From Bacillota bacterium (GTDB lineage Bacteria; Bacillota; Clostridia; Saccharofermentanales; DTU023): a stretch of 50,782 bases of DNA. The notes under the pieces were generated by a model. That model was not told the DNA's origin and made no database searches. It saw only the letters and a list, made by a program, of their open reading frames with translations. Location: NCBI GenBank assembly GCA_023388605.1, contig JAEWFX010000021.1:1-50782 (forward strand), in the 5' to 3' direction. The position numbers and the translations under genes were made by a program. Below are positions 7,892-16,607 of this stretch, one piece after another (within the stretch, counting starts at the first letter, position 1; every line of letters starts with the position of its first letter).

Positions 7892-8764
7892 GTGCAAAAA
7901 ATCAAACATCTTATAGTTGTTATGTTGAGCTGTGTTTTGATATTGTCACTAGTCAGCTGTAGTAAATCTGCTGAAAAGTCTACTACAACCGTCACCAGTA
8001 CAACTCAAGCTACTACTGCTAAGAGTGCTACAGATATAGAAGGAAAAACTACCATCAACGTTTTTGCTGCTGCCAGTTTGACTGAAGCGATGGAAAACGC
8101 CAAAAAACTCTATACTCAGAAGCATCCTGAAGTCGATATCGCCTTGACCTTCGACTCCTCAGGCACGCTCAAAACTCAAATAGAGCTCGGTGCTCCCTGC
8201 GATATCTTCGTCTCCGCTGCACAAAAACAGATGAATGCACTGGATATCGCCTCGGAAAAAAATGAAGACCAATTAGATTTCATCGATTCCTCTACTCGCC
8301 GTGACGTACTGGAAAATAAAGTTGTCTTAGCTGTACCAGCCAACAATCCAGCAAACGTAAAAGAATTCACGGATATCACTAAGGACGAAGTCAAAAAAAT
8401 TGCTCTCGGCAACAGCGATGTACCCGTAGGAAAATACTCAGAAGAACTCTATAAAAATCTGGGTATCTGGGATCAGATTCAAGATAAGGTCTCTTGGGGT
8501 AGCAATGTCAAAGAAGTGACCACCTGGGTAGCTGAAGGAGCAGTCGATTGTGGTGTCGTATATGCTACAGATGCTAACAGTGCTAAATTGGAGATTGTCA
8601 ATACTGCTACTAGCGATATGATCAAGACCCCTGTGATCTATCCTGCAGCCGTCCTCAAGAACAGCGCCAATGCAAAAGTCGCTAAAGATTTTTTGGATTT
8701 TGTGTTCAGTGATCAAGAATCTGTGAAATTCTTTGAAGAAGTGGGATTTAAGGTACTCAAATAA
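7892..8764 (+). CDS. modA: Molybdate ABC transporter substrate-binding lipoprotein
   Basis: This is the extracytoplasmic binding protein for molybdate (or tungstate), anchored by lipid. It has a basic N terminus, a hydrophobic core and the lipobox LVSC, with lipidation at Cys23. A Thr/Ser-rich linker of about 25 residues follows. The mature domain opens with INVFAAASLTEAM, the ModA hallmark, and continues with TFDSSGTLKTQIE and GAPCDIFVSA, which line the oxyanion site. GTG at 7892 sits five bases after GGAGG; an in-frame TTG at 7880 overlaps that site and is rejected. It is the first gene of modABC and overlaps modB by one base (TAATG). Confidence 0.95.
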   Translation: MQKIKHLIVVMLSCVLILSLVSCSKSAEKSTTTVTSTTQATTAKSATDIEGKTTINVFAAASLTEAMENAKKLYTQKHPEVDIALTFDSSGTLKTQIELGAPCDIFVSAAQKQMNALDIASEKNEDQLDFIDSSTRRDVLENKVVLAVPANNPANVKEFTDITKDEVKKIALGNSDVPVGKYSEELYKNLGIWDQIQDKVSWGSNVKEVTTWVAEGAVDCGVVYATDANSAKLEIVNTATSDMIKTPVIYPAAVLKNSANAKVAKDFLDFVFSDQESVKFFEEVGFKVLK

Positions 8765-9429
8765 TGGATTGGTTTCCATTATTTAACTCATTACGAATTG
8801 CTCTGCTGTCGGCGGTGATAACTTTTGCCATCGGCATAACAGTCGCCTACTATGCTACAAATTTTTCTGCTTGGGCAAAATCACTATGCGACATCATCTT
8901 TACTTTGCCGCTTGTCTTGCCTCCGACAGTTATCGGTTTCTTTTTACTAAAACTCCTAGGGCCTCAGCAGGCCCTAGGAAAATTTTTCTTAAAATACTTT
9001 GACTGGCAGATCATCATGACACCTTCTGCCTCAGTATTCGCTACAGTCATAGTCACTCTGCCTCTGTTGTACCGCACTGCACGTGGAGCTTTTGAGAGTT
9101 TTGATCCTCAATTGAAATACGCAGCACAAACTCTAGGCCTCTCCAACTCAAGGATATTTTGGACCATTCAGCTACCCACATGTAAATCTGGAATCCTCGC
9201 AGGCTGTGTGCTTGCTTTCGCACGTGCTCTAGGTGAATACGGAGCCACCGGTATGGTCTCTGGTTACACACCGGGGAAGACTGCCACCATCTCTACCACC
9301 GTATATCAACTTTGGCGTATTGGCGATGATCGCGGTGCCTACACTTGGGTGGCCATCAATATCTTGATCTCCTGTATCGTGCTCTTTTCACTCAATCGCC
9401 TCCAACAAACTGACAAAAAAGTCTTATAG
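8764..9429 (+). CDS. modB: Molybdate ABC transporter permease
   Basis: This 221-residue integral membrane protein has about five to six predicted helices and forms the molybdate channel with a second copy and ModC. LPLVLPPTVIGFFLL and the conserved Gln-rich loop after it are typical of ModB. The cytoplasmic coupling (EAA) segment reads FARALGEYGATGMVSG and is followed by TATISTTVYQ. It starts by one-base overlap with modA and ends one base before modC, so the three genes are co-translated. Confidence 0.95.
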   Translation: MDWFPLFNSLRIALLSAVITFAIGITVAYYATNFSAWAKSLCDIIFTLPLVLPPTVIGFFLLKLLGPQQALGKFFLKYFDWQIIMTPSASVFATVIVTLPLLYRTARGAFESFDPQLKYAAQTLGLSNSRIFWTIQLPTCKSGILAGCVLAFARALGEYGATGMVSGYTPGKTATISTTVYQLWRIGDDRGAYTWVAINILISCIVLFSLNRLQQTDKKVL

Positions 9430-9430
9430 T

Positions 9431-10516
9431 ATGTTAGAAGTCAATATAAAAAAATCATTTAAGAATTTCTCGCTAATCAGTAATTTTAAGCTGCCACCCC
9501 AAAAAGTATTAGGACTACTCGGCGGATCTGGCGAAGGCAAGAGCTTAACCTTACGTTGCATCGCCGGCATCGATAAGCCTGACAGCGGTTACATACGATT
9601 AAATGGGAAAACATTATTCGACAGCGAACAGGGTATAGATCTAGTCCCTCAAGAACGACATATCGGCTACCTATTTCCTCATTATTCTCTATTCCCCACC
9701 AAAACAGTCACACAAAATATTTTATCTGGACTCATCGCGAATAAAGATCTGACTAAGGAGGAAAAACTCGCACGCGTAGATAAATGGCTGAAACTTTTAC
9801 ATCTAGAAAATCAACAGCATCACAAGCCCAACCAATTGTCGAATGGACAACAGCAACGTACGGCTCTAGCACGTATTTTGATCAATGAACCTGCTGTTTT
9901 ATTGCTGGACGAGCCATTCTCAGCACTGGATAATCTACTTAAATGGCAACTACAAACTGAACTCTGTAAATTGCTAGAACAGTACACAGGCAGTACCATA
10001 CTGGTCACCCACGACATCTCCGAAGTTCAATTGTTGACCGATGAAGTTTGTATTATCGATGAGGGACGCACAGAACCACAGATCACTACTCACAAGTTAC
10101 TGACCCAGCCCTCTACCTATGCTGCTTGCAAACTGACAGGTTGTCGCAATTTTTCTGATTTAAAACGCCTTGGTGACGATGTATTGGCCAGTGATTGGCA
10201 GCTGAAAATACCTACTGAATGGCAGGTACCAGAGCGAGCGCAGAGCCTGGCTCTACGCAACCGCTCTCTTAGACCGACATCAAAAAATTCAGCCCTGCTA
10301 CAGGCTGAAGTCGAACAGATAATCAAAACTCCTCACAGCACTATCTATCAACTTAGAGTAGCTGGTATGACCAAGAATGAGTTGCTGACGATGGAGCTAG
10401 ACTTAAATGAACCCAAATTTACTTTAGGTGAGATCATCCCACTACAAATTCAAGCAAAAGATGTTTTGTGGTGCTATGAACCATATGGAGATAAGCATGA
10501 AAAAAATACCCATTGA
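9431..10516 (+). CDS. modC: Molybdate ABC transporter ATP-binding protein
   Basis: This cytoplasmic ATPase drives ModB. Walker A is GGSGEGKS (residues 31-38), the Q-loop lies around VPQERHIGYLF, the signature is LSNGQQQRTALAR (near 137), Walker B is VLLLDEPFSALD and the switch His is in VTHDISEV. The signature has Asn where LSGGQ is usual, a small departure that need not abolish activity. The C-terminal 130 residues resemble a degenerate MOP/TOBE anion-binding domain. The length of 361 fits ModC. Its last 20 bases overlap the start of the MoeA-MogA gene. Confidence 0.93.
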   Translation: MLEVNIKKSFKNFSLISNFKLPPQKVLGLLGGSGEGKSLTLRCIAGIDKPDSGYIRLNGKTLFDSEQGIDLVPQERHIGYLFPHYSLFPTKTVTQNILSGLIANKDLTKEEKLARVDKWLKLLHLENQQHHKPNQLSNGQQQRTALARILINEPAVLLLDEPFSALDNLLKWQLQTELCKLLEQYTGSTILVTHDISEVQLLTDEVCIIDEGRTEPQITTHKLLTQPSTYAACKLTGCRNFSDLKRLGDDVLASDWQLKIPTEWQVPERAQSLALRNRSLRPTSKNSALLQAEVEQIIKTPHSTIYQLRVAGMTKNELLTMELDLNEPKFTLGEIIPLQIQAKDVLWCYEPYGDKHEKNTH

Positions 10517-12164
10517 ACAAGCTGTAGGACAACGACTAGTCCATGACCTGACCGCCATTATGGTCGATGGTTTTAAGGGAGTACGCTTCAAACGCAATCA
10601 TGTAGTTCAAGCTGAAGACCTGGAGACTCTGCGTGATATGGGCAAAAACCATCTCTATGTATGGGAAGATTGCGATAGAGAGCTGATACATGAAGAAGAT
10701 GCTGCCAAACAGTTAGCTGAACAGATTCTCCTCTGCGAAGCCTCTGCTCAAAGTCTGTATGCTGGCGATATTTCTGAGGGCAAGATATCCTTGCATGCTC
10801 GCCATGACGGTATACTCTCGCTCAACCTCTCGGCTCTCTACGAACTCAATCAATTACCTGATTGGACGATGCCCACCTCGATGAATCTCTTGCCTGTACA
10901 CCGCAACGATGTGGTAGCAGCACTGAGAATCGTACCTCTAGCGACTCATTTCAGCAATGTGGACGCGGCTTGTCAATTAGTCAAGGAACAACAACCCCTA
11001 CTGCAGGTCATTCCTTATCGCACACTGCGAGTAGGCATCATGATCACAGGTAACGAGGTGTACGAAGGAAGAATAAAGGACGCCTTCGAGCCCATCTTGC
11101 GCCGCAAACTCAAAGCGTTCCCATCTATCATCTGCGAAGTACGCAAATGTCCTGACGATCTAAAAAAACTATGTAAAAACATCGAGGAATTGAGTAAAAT
11201 CTGCGACCTACTACTGTTGACTGGCGGTATGTCGGTAGATCCCGACGATCTGACACCCACGGCGATCAAGCGTATGGCGACCACCTTGATCACTCAAGGC
11301 GTACCTATGCAACCTGGCAATATGCTGACCATCGCCGAAGGTATCAACAACACTGTCCTCTTGGGAATTCCCGGAGCATCTATGCATGCTCCTGCCACCT
11401 CGCTCGACATATTCTTGCCGCGTATTTTTGCTGACATGTTACCCACCGCAGCTGAGATCAGCGCTCTAGCTATCGGCGGTCTGAGATCACCGAACTATCA
11501 CTGTTGGCCGACTCTACCGCTGAGAGAATTACAGGCAGATTTCTCTGATATAAGTGAAGACTTACATATGAACAGTGGAGATAGTTGCTGCTGTTGCGGA
11601 GATTCTAGTAAGGCCACTGAATCTGCACATCGACACCACGAGCTACAACAAAGCTCTGATTGTGCTTATCGTGTAGGTATATTGACTATCAGTGACAAGG
11701 GTAGTCGCGGTGAACGCATAGACAAATCTGGACCTGCAATTCAAGAAATTCTCAGAGAACAAGCCTCACTCTGGCAGATCGAAAAGCAAGCTCTAGTAGC
11801 CGATGAACCGATTGAGATAAATAAATTCTTCGAAGCAGCTGTCTCAGAGGGCATGGATTTAGTTTTGACAACTGGCGGCACTGGCTGTGGTCCTCGTGAC
11901 AACACACCTGAAGTCACAAAAGATTTCTGCGACCGGCTAGCTCCTGGCATCGCTGAATTCATGCGTTTAGAGGGTCTCAAACACACTGAGAGTGCGATGT
12001 TGTCCAGAGCTATATGCGGCATCAAAAAAGAAACTTTGATCGTCAACTTGCCGGGTAGTCCAAAAGCGATCGAGGAAGTATTGCCAGCCACCCTCAAGCT
12101 GCTTAAACACGCTTTGAAGACTCTAAAACAACCACAACACGACTGCCACATAGCTTCCAAATAA
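10497..12164 (+). CDS. Fused molybdopterin-binding protein: MoeA-like domain plus MogA/MoaB domain
   Basis: This protein acts late in molybdenum cofactor synthesis: MogA-type domains adenylate molybdopterin and MoeA-type domains insert molybdate. Residues 1 to about 340 match the clostridial MoeA-like form (IPIEQAVGQRLVHD, FKRNHVV, LYVWE), with an MPT-binding domain beginning at VGIMITGNEVYEG (near 176) and LLLTGGMSVDPDDLTP. A linker follows with CCCCGDSS (near 364) and HRHHE (near 378). A second MPT-binding domain then starts at VGILTISDKGSRG (near 392) and has TTGGTGCGPRDNTPE and NLPGSPKA, the MogA signatures. GGAG lies six bases before ATG 10497, inside modC. A single chain with both activities would channel adenylated molybdopterin to metal insertion. 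The linker may bind metal, but that is inference. Confidence 0.88.
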   Translation: MKKIPIEQAVGQRLVHDLTAIMVDGFKGVRFKRNHVVQAEDLETLRDMGKNHLYVWEDCDRELIHEEDAAKQLAEQILLCEASAQSLYAGDISEGKISLHARHDGILSLNLSALYELNQLPDWTMPTSMNLLPVHRNDVVAALRIVPLATHFSNVDAACQLVKEQQPLLQVIPYRTLRVGIMITGNEVYEGRIKDAFEPILRRKLKAFPSIICEVRKCPDDLKKLCKNIEELSKICDLLLLTGGMSVDPDDLTPTAIKRMATTLITQGVPMQPGNMLTIAEGINNTVLLGIPGASMHAPATSLDIFLPRIFADMLPTAAEISALAIGGLRSPNYHCWPTLPLRELQADFSDISEDLHMNSGDSCCCCGDSSKATESAHRHHELQQSSDCAYRVGILTISDKGSRGERIDKSGPAIQEILREQASLWQIEKQALVADEPIEINKFFEAAVSEGMDLVLTTGGTGCGPRDNTPEVTKDFCDRLAPGIAEFMRLEGLKHTESAMLSRAICGIKKETLIVNLPGSPKAIEEVLPATLKLLKHALKTLKQPQHDCHIASK

Positions 12165-12192
12165 AGTATGATGTAAGAAGGAGGTAAGCCAC

Positions 12193-12825
12193 ATGAATTT
12201 TAAACATATTTGTTCAGAATTATTAATCCGCAGCGATCAAGAACGTGCCGAACAGATGAGTGCTTATCTCAACAATCGTTTTCGCTTCATCGGCATACGT
12301 GCTCAAGAACGCAAGCAGATAACTGCCGATCTTTGGGATGATGCAAAGAAAGAAGTGGCTGAACAAGGTCTCGACACTGTCTTCATCGATGCTTGCCTCG
12401 ACCAAAATTTTCGTGAATTTCAATATATAACTATTGAGTATCTCAACCAGGTTAAAGATGAACTCAAGGTTACTGATCTCGAAACAGTCAAGCGTGTCGC
12501 ACTGCACCAGCCTTGGTGGGATACTGTCGATGCCTGCTTCAATCTGATCGGATATCTAGCTTATAAATACCCCGAGGTGAAAGAGGAAGTACGTCGCTGG
12601 GCTGAGTCAGACAATATCTGGTTGCGACGTCTGGCCATTCTCCATCAAAATGGTTATTTCGAACATACTGATCCTAACCTATTAGCAGAGATACTCGATC
12701 TCAACTATGACCACGACGCTTTGATGGTGAGAAGAGCAGTGGAATGGGCGCTGAAACAATACGCCAAAATAGATGCTGATTGGGTCGACAACTATCGCCG
12801 ACAACATGATTTAACTGAAGCTTAG
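12193..12825 (+). CDS. alkD: AlkD-like DNA alkylation repair protein
   Basis: This 210-residue all-helical protein of the HEAT-like AlkC/AlkD superfamily is expected to be a DNA glycosylase for N3- and N7-alkylated purines. The family signatures FRFIGIRAQERKQI near residue 30, HQPWWDTVDACFNLIG near 110 and DNIWLRRLAILHQ near 142 are present; the Trp and Asp of the WWDTVD segment belong to the lesion-binding pocket. MVRRAVEWALKQYAK near the C terminus is the usual final HEAT-like helix. AAGGAGG precedes ATG 12193. It follows the mod operon by 28 bases and ends in a four-base overlap with the convergent cytidylyltransferase gene. Confidence 0.9.
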   Translation: MNFKHICSELLIRSDQERAEQMSAYLNNRFRFIGIRAQERKQITADLWDDAKKEVAEQGLDTVFIDACLDQNFREFQYITIEYLNQVKDELKVTDLETVKRVALHQPWWDTVDACFNLIGYLAYKYPEVKEEVRRWAESDNIWLRRLAILHQNGYFEHTDPNLLAEILDLNYDHDALMVRRAVEWALKQYAKIDADWVDNYRRQHDLTEA

Positions 12826-13532
12826 AACTTTTCTGTCGATCGGAGCAAGGCTTCTGCGATAGCTAGATCAGCTTGAGTAGTTATCTTGATATTCATAGCG
12901 TCACCGATGACCATGTATACTGGCTCATCTCGCAGGACAAATACCTTGCAAGCATCCGTCAATCCAGCTCTCTCTTCGTCGCTCAAACTCCTGTAGATCT
13001 CTCGGTACTTATCTATGTGAAAACTTTGCGGAGTCTGACTGTGATACAAGTGATGGCGCTCTGGAATGTGGTGGAGAAAATTACCATCATAAGAGATGAT
13101 CATGGTATCTACTGCCGGCACGACTGTATCCAACATGGCATGCTCTTTCAATCCGTCTAGATGTTCGCGTAAAATCTGCTCTGAAATTAAAGGGCGCACA
13201 GCGTCGTGAGTCACAATGCTATGTCCTCTGCCGTACTCAGATTCGATCGCAGTGAGGACGAGGTCAAGACTCTCGGCTCGTTCACAGCCACCTGCTAACA
13301 CCACTATACGTTCATCAGTCTGCAATGCGTATTCTGCCAACAACGAAGTAAAATAATCTTGCCATTCTGCTTTGATCGCAATGTATATTTTGGTGAATTC
13401 CTCGATGGATAGAAATTTCTCGAGAGTACGGATGATAATGGGTCGACCAGCTAGTGACAAAAACTGCTTGGGCAGATTTTGCATATTCATACGTGTACCC
13501 GAGCCACCTGCTAAAATTCCAGCAAAAATCAT
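12822..13532 (-). CDS. IspD/TarI-family cytidylyltransferase
   Basis: The enzyme transfers CMP from CTP to a sugar or polyol phosphate. The glycine-rich nucleotide loop GILAGGSGTRM lies at residues 4-14, followed by LPKQFL, AGGCERAESL, THDAVRPLI and SQTPQSF, the expected IspD-fold motifs. The opening MIFAGILAGGSGTRM with LPKQFLSLAGRPIII is closer to ribitol-5-phosphate cytidylyltransferase (TarI/Bcs1, teichoic acid synthesis) than to MEP-pathway IspD. An ispE gene lies 6.4 kb away, so IspD remains possible. ATG 13532 is eight bases after GAGG; upstream in-frame ATGs at 13538 and 13553 fit that site poorly. No teichoic acid genes are adjacent. Confidence 0.85.
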   Translation of the reverse strand: MIFAGILAGGSGTRMNMQNLPKQFLSLAGRPIIIRTLEKFLSIEEFTKIYIAIKAEWQDYFTSLLAEYALQTDERIVVLAGGCERAESLDLVLTAIESEYGRGHSIVTHDAVRPLISEQILREHLDGLKEHAMLDTVVPAVDTMIISYDGNFLHHIPERHHLYHSQTPQSFHIDKYREIYRSLSDEERAGLTDACKVFVLRDEPVYMVIGDAMNIKITTQADLAIAEALLRSTEKF

Positions 13533-13615
13533 CCGCATCACCTCACTAAGCATGCTCTATTTTGCACTCTGCATTTTTGAATAGCAACTGATACATAGTT
13601 ATCAAGAGAAAGATA

Positions 13616-13640
13616 TAAAAAGGGAGAACCTTGTCTCCCC
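13616..13640 (-). terminator. Terminator of scrAB
   Basis: On the minus strand GGGAGA and TCTCCC form a hairpin around a short loop and are followed by TTTTTATA. It lies a few bases after the scrB stop. Confidence 0.75.
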
Positions 13641-13646
13641 TGTTTA

Positions 13647-15044
13647 TCAATATATACTTCTCATCTGCCAGATAGCTGGATCCGAACTCGTACCCTTAAA
13701 CTCAATCTTGAGCTTCTCTTGGCTCAACGGGAACCAACGATTGCTAAAGACTATCTCTCCATCATCGACAAAGATTTCTAGAGCAGAATTATCGATCAAA
13801 ATACGCAATCGAGAAAGCATCGAGCAATGAACACTCCTCACTGTACGCCCTAAGCCCAATTCTACATCGCTAAACGCCAGCTCCAAAGTTTGATCTCGAT
13901 AACTGAGCTCGAGCCCAGCATCTAGAGTCAGAGAAAAATTACCCGTCAAATCAGTTATCTCTAAGTCGACTAAGTGACTTGCAGATTCTGCTGACCAAGC
14001 ATCAACTTTGACATCAGCTGCGATCCGCTCTGTACGCAGCTGTTTCAATTCATCTACAGGACGCTGTACAAGCTTGCCTCTGGCATTCATCTGTATCTCG
14101 CGAAGAACAGTCAAACAATGACACCAGGGTGCTTGTGCCGGTGCACTCTCATAAGGCGCAATCGGCAAGCCCAGCCAACCTATCAGCAAAATTCGTCCCT
14201 TTGGATCGGTAAAAGTCTGGGGAGCATAAAACTCAAAACCGTAGTCCCATTTAGTGAAGGCTGACTGATCGACTATCGGAGCGTCACTGAGTTTTTCTCC
14301 CTCTCCTAAAGGAACGTAGCCCGATTGATCTCTGAGCCCAAAGCTCCAAGGATATTGCTCCATCCCTTGAGGGCAGAATACCAAAAACTCTTTGCCAGCG
14401 ATCTCAATGCGATCTGGGCACTCCCACATATAACCGAAAGGCTCGGCACTCTCTAATTTGCAATGCAAATCCCAAACTCTGCCGTTTTGTGAGGTATAGA
14501 GCAAAGCTAAACCCCTGGACTCTAAGTCTCTAGCTCCGAGCAACATCCACCAACGCTCGTCGTCACGCCAAACTTTAGGATCACGCACATGCTGGCTCAA
14601 GGTTGCTGGATAATCTTTCTCTTGCAAAATTAATTGCTTAGTAGCCTCAGCAATATCACCAGCGGAATCAACTTCGATTAGAACTTGATTAGCTTCACGG
14701 CCATTGTAGATGTAGTCAAAATCGCCAGGGTGTTTGACATTGCCGGTGTAGTAGAGATGCAAAACATCTTTGTCTGCACTGGGCAGTACCACGGCTGAAC
14801 CTGAATAGGCTCCATTTGCTTCAAATGCCAACCCAGGTTTGATGACCATGCCGTGATGACGCCAATCGACTAGATCTACACTGCTGTAATGTCCCCATCC
14901 CCTAGCTGCATCTGCCTTCGGCCAATCCGGACTGTATTGGTGAAATACATGGTATTCGCCAGCAAAATAACAGAGACCATTGGGATCATTTAACCACCCT
15001 CTGGGAGGTCTGAGATGATAGCCCTCGCACCAAAAATTTTCCAT
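13647..15044 (-). CDS. scrB: Sucrose-6-phosphate hydrolase (GH32)
   Basis: This cytoplasmic GH32 beta-fructofuranosidase splits sucrose-6-phosphate into glucose-6-phosphate and fructose. The nucleophile motif WLNDPNG lies at residues 17-23 (Asp20), the transition-state motif RDPKVW near 154 and the acid/base motif WECPD near 206, so the catalytic triad is complete. The C-terminal beta-sandwich domain ends with LEIFVDDGEIVFSNRWF. The length of 465 is normal and there is no signal peptide, which fits an intracellular enzyme. It begins directly after scrA, with no space between stop and start, so it is in one operon with the sucrose PTS. Confidence 0.94.
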   Translation of the reverse strand: MENFWCEGYHLRPPRGWLNDPNGLCYFAGEYHVFHQYSPDWPKADAARGWGHYSSVDLVDWRHHGMVIKPGLAFEANGAYSGSAVVLPSADKDVLHLYYTGNVKHPGDFDYIYNGREANQVLIEVDSAGDIAEATKQLILQEKDYPATLSQHVRDPKVWRDDERWWMLLGARDLESRGLALLYTSQNGRVWDLHCKLESAEPFGYMWECPDRIEIAGKEFLVFCPQGMEQYPWSFGLRDQSGYVPLGEGEKLSDAPIVDQSAFTKWDYGFEFYAPQTFTDPKGRILLIGWLGLPIAPYESAPAQAPWCHCLTVLREIQMNARGKLVQRPVDELKQLRTERIAADVKVDAWSAESASHLVDLEITDLTGNFSLTLDAGLELSYRDQTLELAFSDVELGLGRTVRSVHCSMLSRLRILIDNSALEIFVDDGEIVFSNRWFPLSQEKLKIEFKGTSSDPAIWQMRSIY

Positions 15045-16472
15045 CTACTTTTTTCTCTTCAAGCTGATTTTTCCACTTCCCTGCTCGTCTTTGAAGATCA
15101 AGTAAGAGATCACAAAAGCTACCACGGCTGAGATGGCGAACATCAAAATATACTGCAAGGGTTGATCTAAGCAGAGCAAGATGCCGAAGATACCTGTGAC
15201 ACCAGTTCCCTTCGCTCCCAAACTGACAATCGAAGCAAACATCGCGCCGACACCACCACCGATACAGCCAGCGATGAAAGGTCGTACGAAGCGTAGGTTG
15301 ACACCGAAGATGGCTGGTTCTGTGATGCCTAAGAAAGCTGACAGTGAAGCAGGTAAGGCAAGAGATCTGGTCTTACTGTTTTTGGTGCGTACAGCGACGG
15401 CCAGAGCAGCTGCACCCTGAGCAATATTGGCGGCACTGGCGAGTGGCAACCAATAGGTAGCTCCGTAGGCTGCGATCTGTCCTAAATCGATGGTAGTGTA
15501 CATTTGGTGGATACCAGTAACCACAGTCGGAGCATAGAAAAGACCCATGACCAAGCTGCCGATACCCATGGGCAATGTGAGTAAGAAGAGGATGGCACCC
15601 AAAATAGCGTTTTCAGCCCAGACGAAGATGGGGCCAACACCGAGCAATACGATGAAAGCAACAGCCGATACAGAAACTAAGGGTGTTACAAATAGATCGA
15701 TGGTAGCAGGCACAATCTTATGCAGACGTTTCTCAATCACAGCTAATAGCCAACAAGCTATGACGATGGGGATGACATGTCCTTGATAGCCCACCCAGTC
15801 AATGCTGTAGAGACCAGGAACGACTGCAAAAGTCTGTGCCACACCGTCAGTAGCGACACTGTAAGCGTTCTGCAGGCCAGGGTTGATCATGATCATGCCG
15901 ACAACAGCACCGAGATAGGGGTTGGCACCGAAGGCTTTGGCCGCCGAGAAGCCGATCAAAATCTGCAAGAAAGTGAAGGCAGTGTTAGATACTAAGTTCA
16001 GTGTCTGATACCAAGCATTATCTGTATTAACTTGAATAAAGCCATTGCTGTCCATGAAGTTAATTGCACTGAGAATACCCAGCAAGAGACCAGAGGCTAC
16101 GATGGCTGGAATAATTGGCACAAAGACATCGCCCAACACTTTGATCACTTTTATCACTGGATTTTTCGGACCATTGGCTAAGGCAGCTTCTTTCACCTCT
16201 TCTTTAGAAGCTGTCTCAACACCACTCAGTTTGGCGAACTCCTCGTAAACTTTATTGACTGTGCCAGTTCCGAAGATAATCTGCATCTGTCCCTGAGCTT
16301 TGAAATTACCACTCGCTCCTGAAATCTCATCGACCAAAGCTTGATCGACCTTGCTATCATCTGCGAGAACTAAACGCATTCTTGTCGCACAGTGAGCAGC
16401 TGAGACAATGTTCTCTTTGCCACCGACGGCTGCCAACACTTCTTGTGCAGCCTGCTTGTAATCTAAGGCCAT
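15045..16472 (-). CDS. scrA: Sucrose-specific PTS permease, EIIBC
   Basis: This membrane protein takes up and phosphorylates sucrose. The IIB domain (residues 1-90) has the phospho-accepting Cys28 in AAHCATRMR, followed by GQMQIIFGTGTVNKV. The IIC domain begins near residue 105 with PVIKVIKVLGDVFVPIIPAI and has about ten membrane segments. GITEPAIFGVNLRFVRPFI, the substrate-binding region of the glucose/sucrose superfamily, is intact. There is no IIA domain, so a glucose-type IIA must be supplied from elsewhere, as is usual for scrA. An operator and a TATAAT box lie upstream; scrB follows directly. Confidence 0.94.
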   Translation of the reverse strand: MALDYKQAAQEVLAAVGGKENIVSAAHCATRMRLVLADDSKVDQALVDEISGASGNFKAQGQMQIIFGTGTVNKVYEEFAKLSGVETASKEEVKEAALANGPKNPVIKVIKVLGDVFVPIIPAIVASGLLLGILSAINFMDSNGFIQVNTDNAWYQTLNLVSNTAFTFLQILIGFSAAKAFGANPYLGAVVGMIMINPGLQNAYSVATDGVAQTFAVVPGLYSIDWVGYQGHVIPIVIACWLLAVIEKRLHKIVPATIDLFVTPLVSVSAVAFIVLLGVGPIFVWAENAILGAILFLLTLPMGIGSLVMGLFYAPTVVTGIHQMYTTIDLGQIAAYGATYWLPLASAANIAQGAAALAVAVRTKNSKTRSLALPASLSAFLGITEPAIFGVNLRFVRPFIAGCIGGGVGAMFASIVSLGAKGTGVTGIFGILLCLDQPLQYILMFAISAVVAFVISYLIFKDEQGSGKISLKRKK

Positions 16473-16514
16473 ACGTCCCTCCTGTATGTGACTAAAAAAT
16501 AAAAATAATAGAAA

Positions 16515-16532
16515 TGTGGTATCGATTCCACA
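16515..16532. promoter_or_regulatory. LacI-type operator upstream of scrAB
   Basis: TGTGGTATCGATTCCACA is an 18-base palindrome centred on ATCGAT with one mismatched pair. It lies 43 bases before scrA and starts at about the expected transcript start (the -10 is at 16538-16543), where a repressor would block initiation. It fits the central-CG palindromes bound by LacI-family repressors. The regulator gene scrR is just upstream. Confidence 0.75.
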
Positions 16533-16537
16533 TACAC

Positions 16538-16543
16538 ATTATA
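16538..16543 (-). promoter_or_regulatory. -10 box of the scrAB promoter
   Basis: The minus strand reads TATAAT, 66 bases before the scrA start and immediately upstream of the operator. The -35 region (GATTCA at 16561-16566, 17-base spacer) is weak. Confidence 0.55.
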
Positions 16544-16607
16544 TAAATAAATCTCCGCTCTGAATCACCAAATATTTATAGTTAAAATTGTGCTATTTGT
16601 AGATAAG

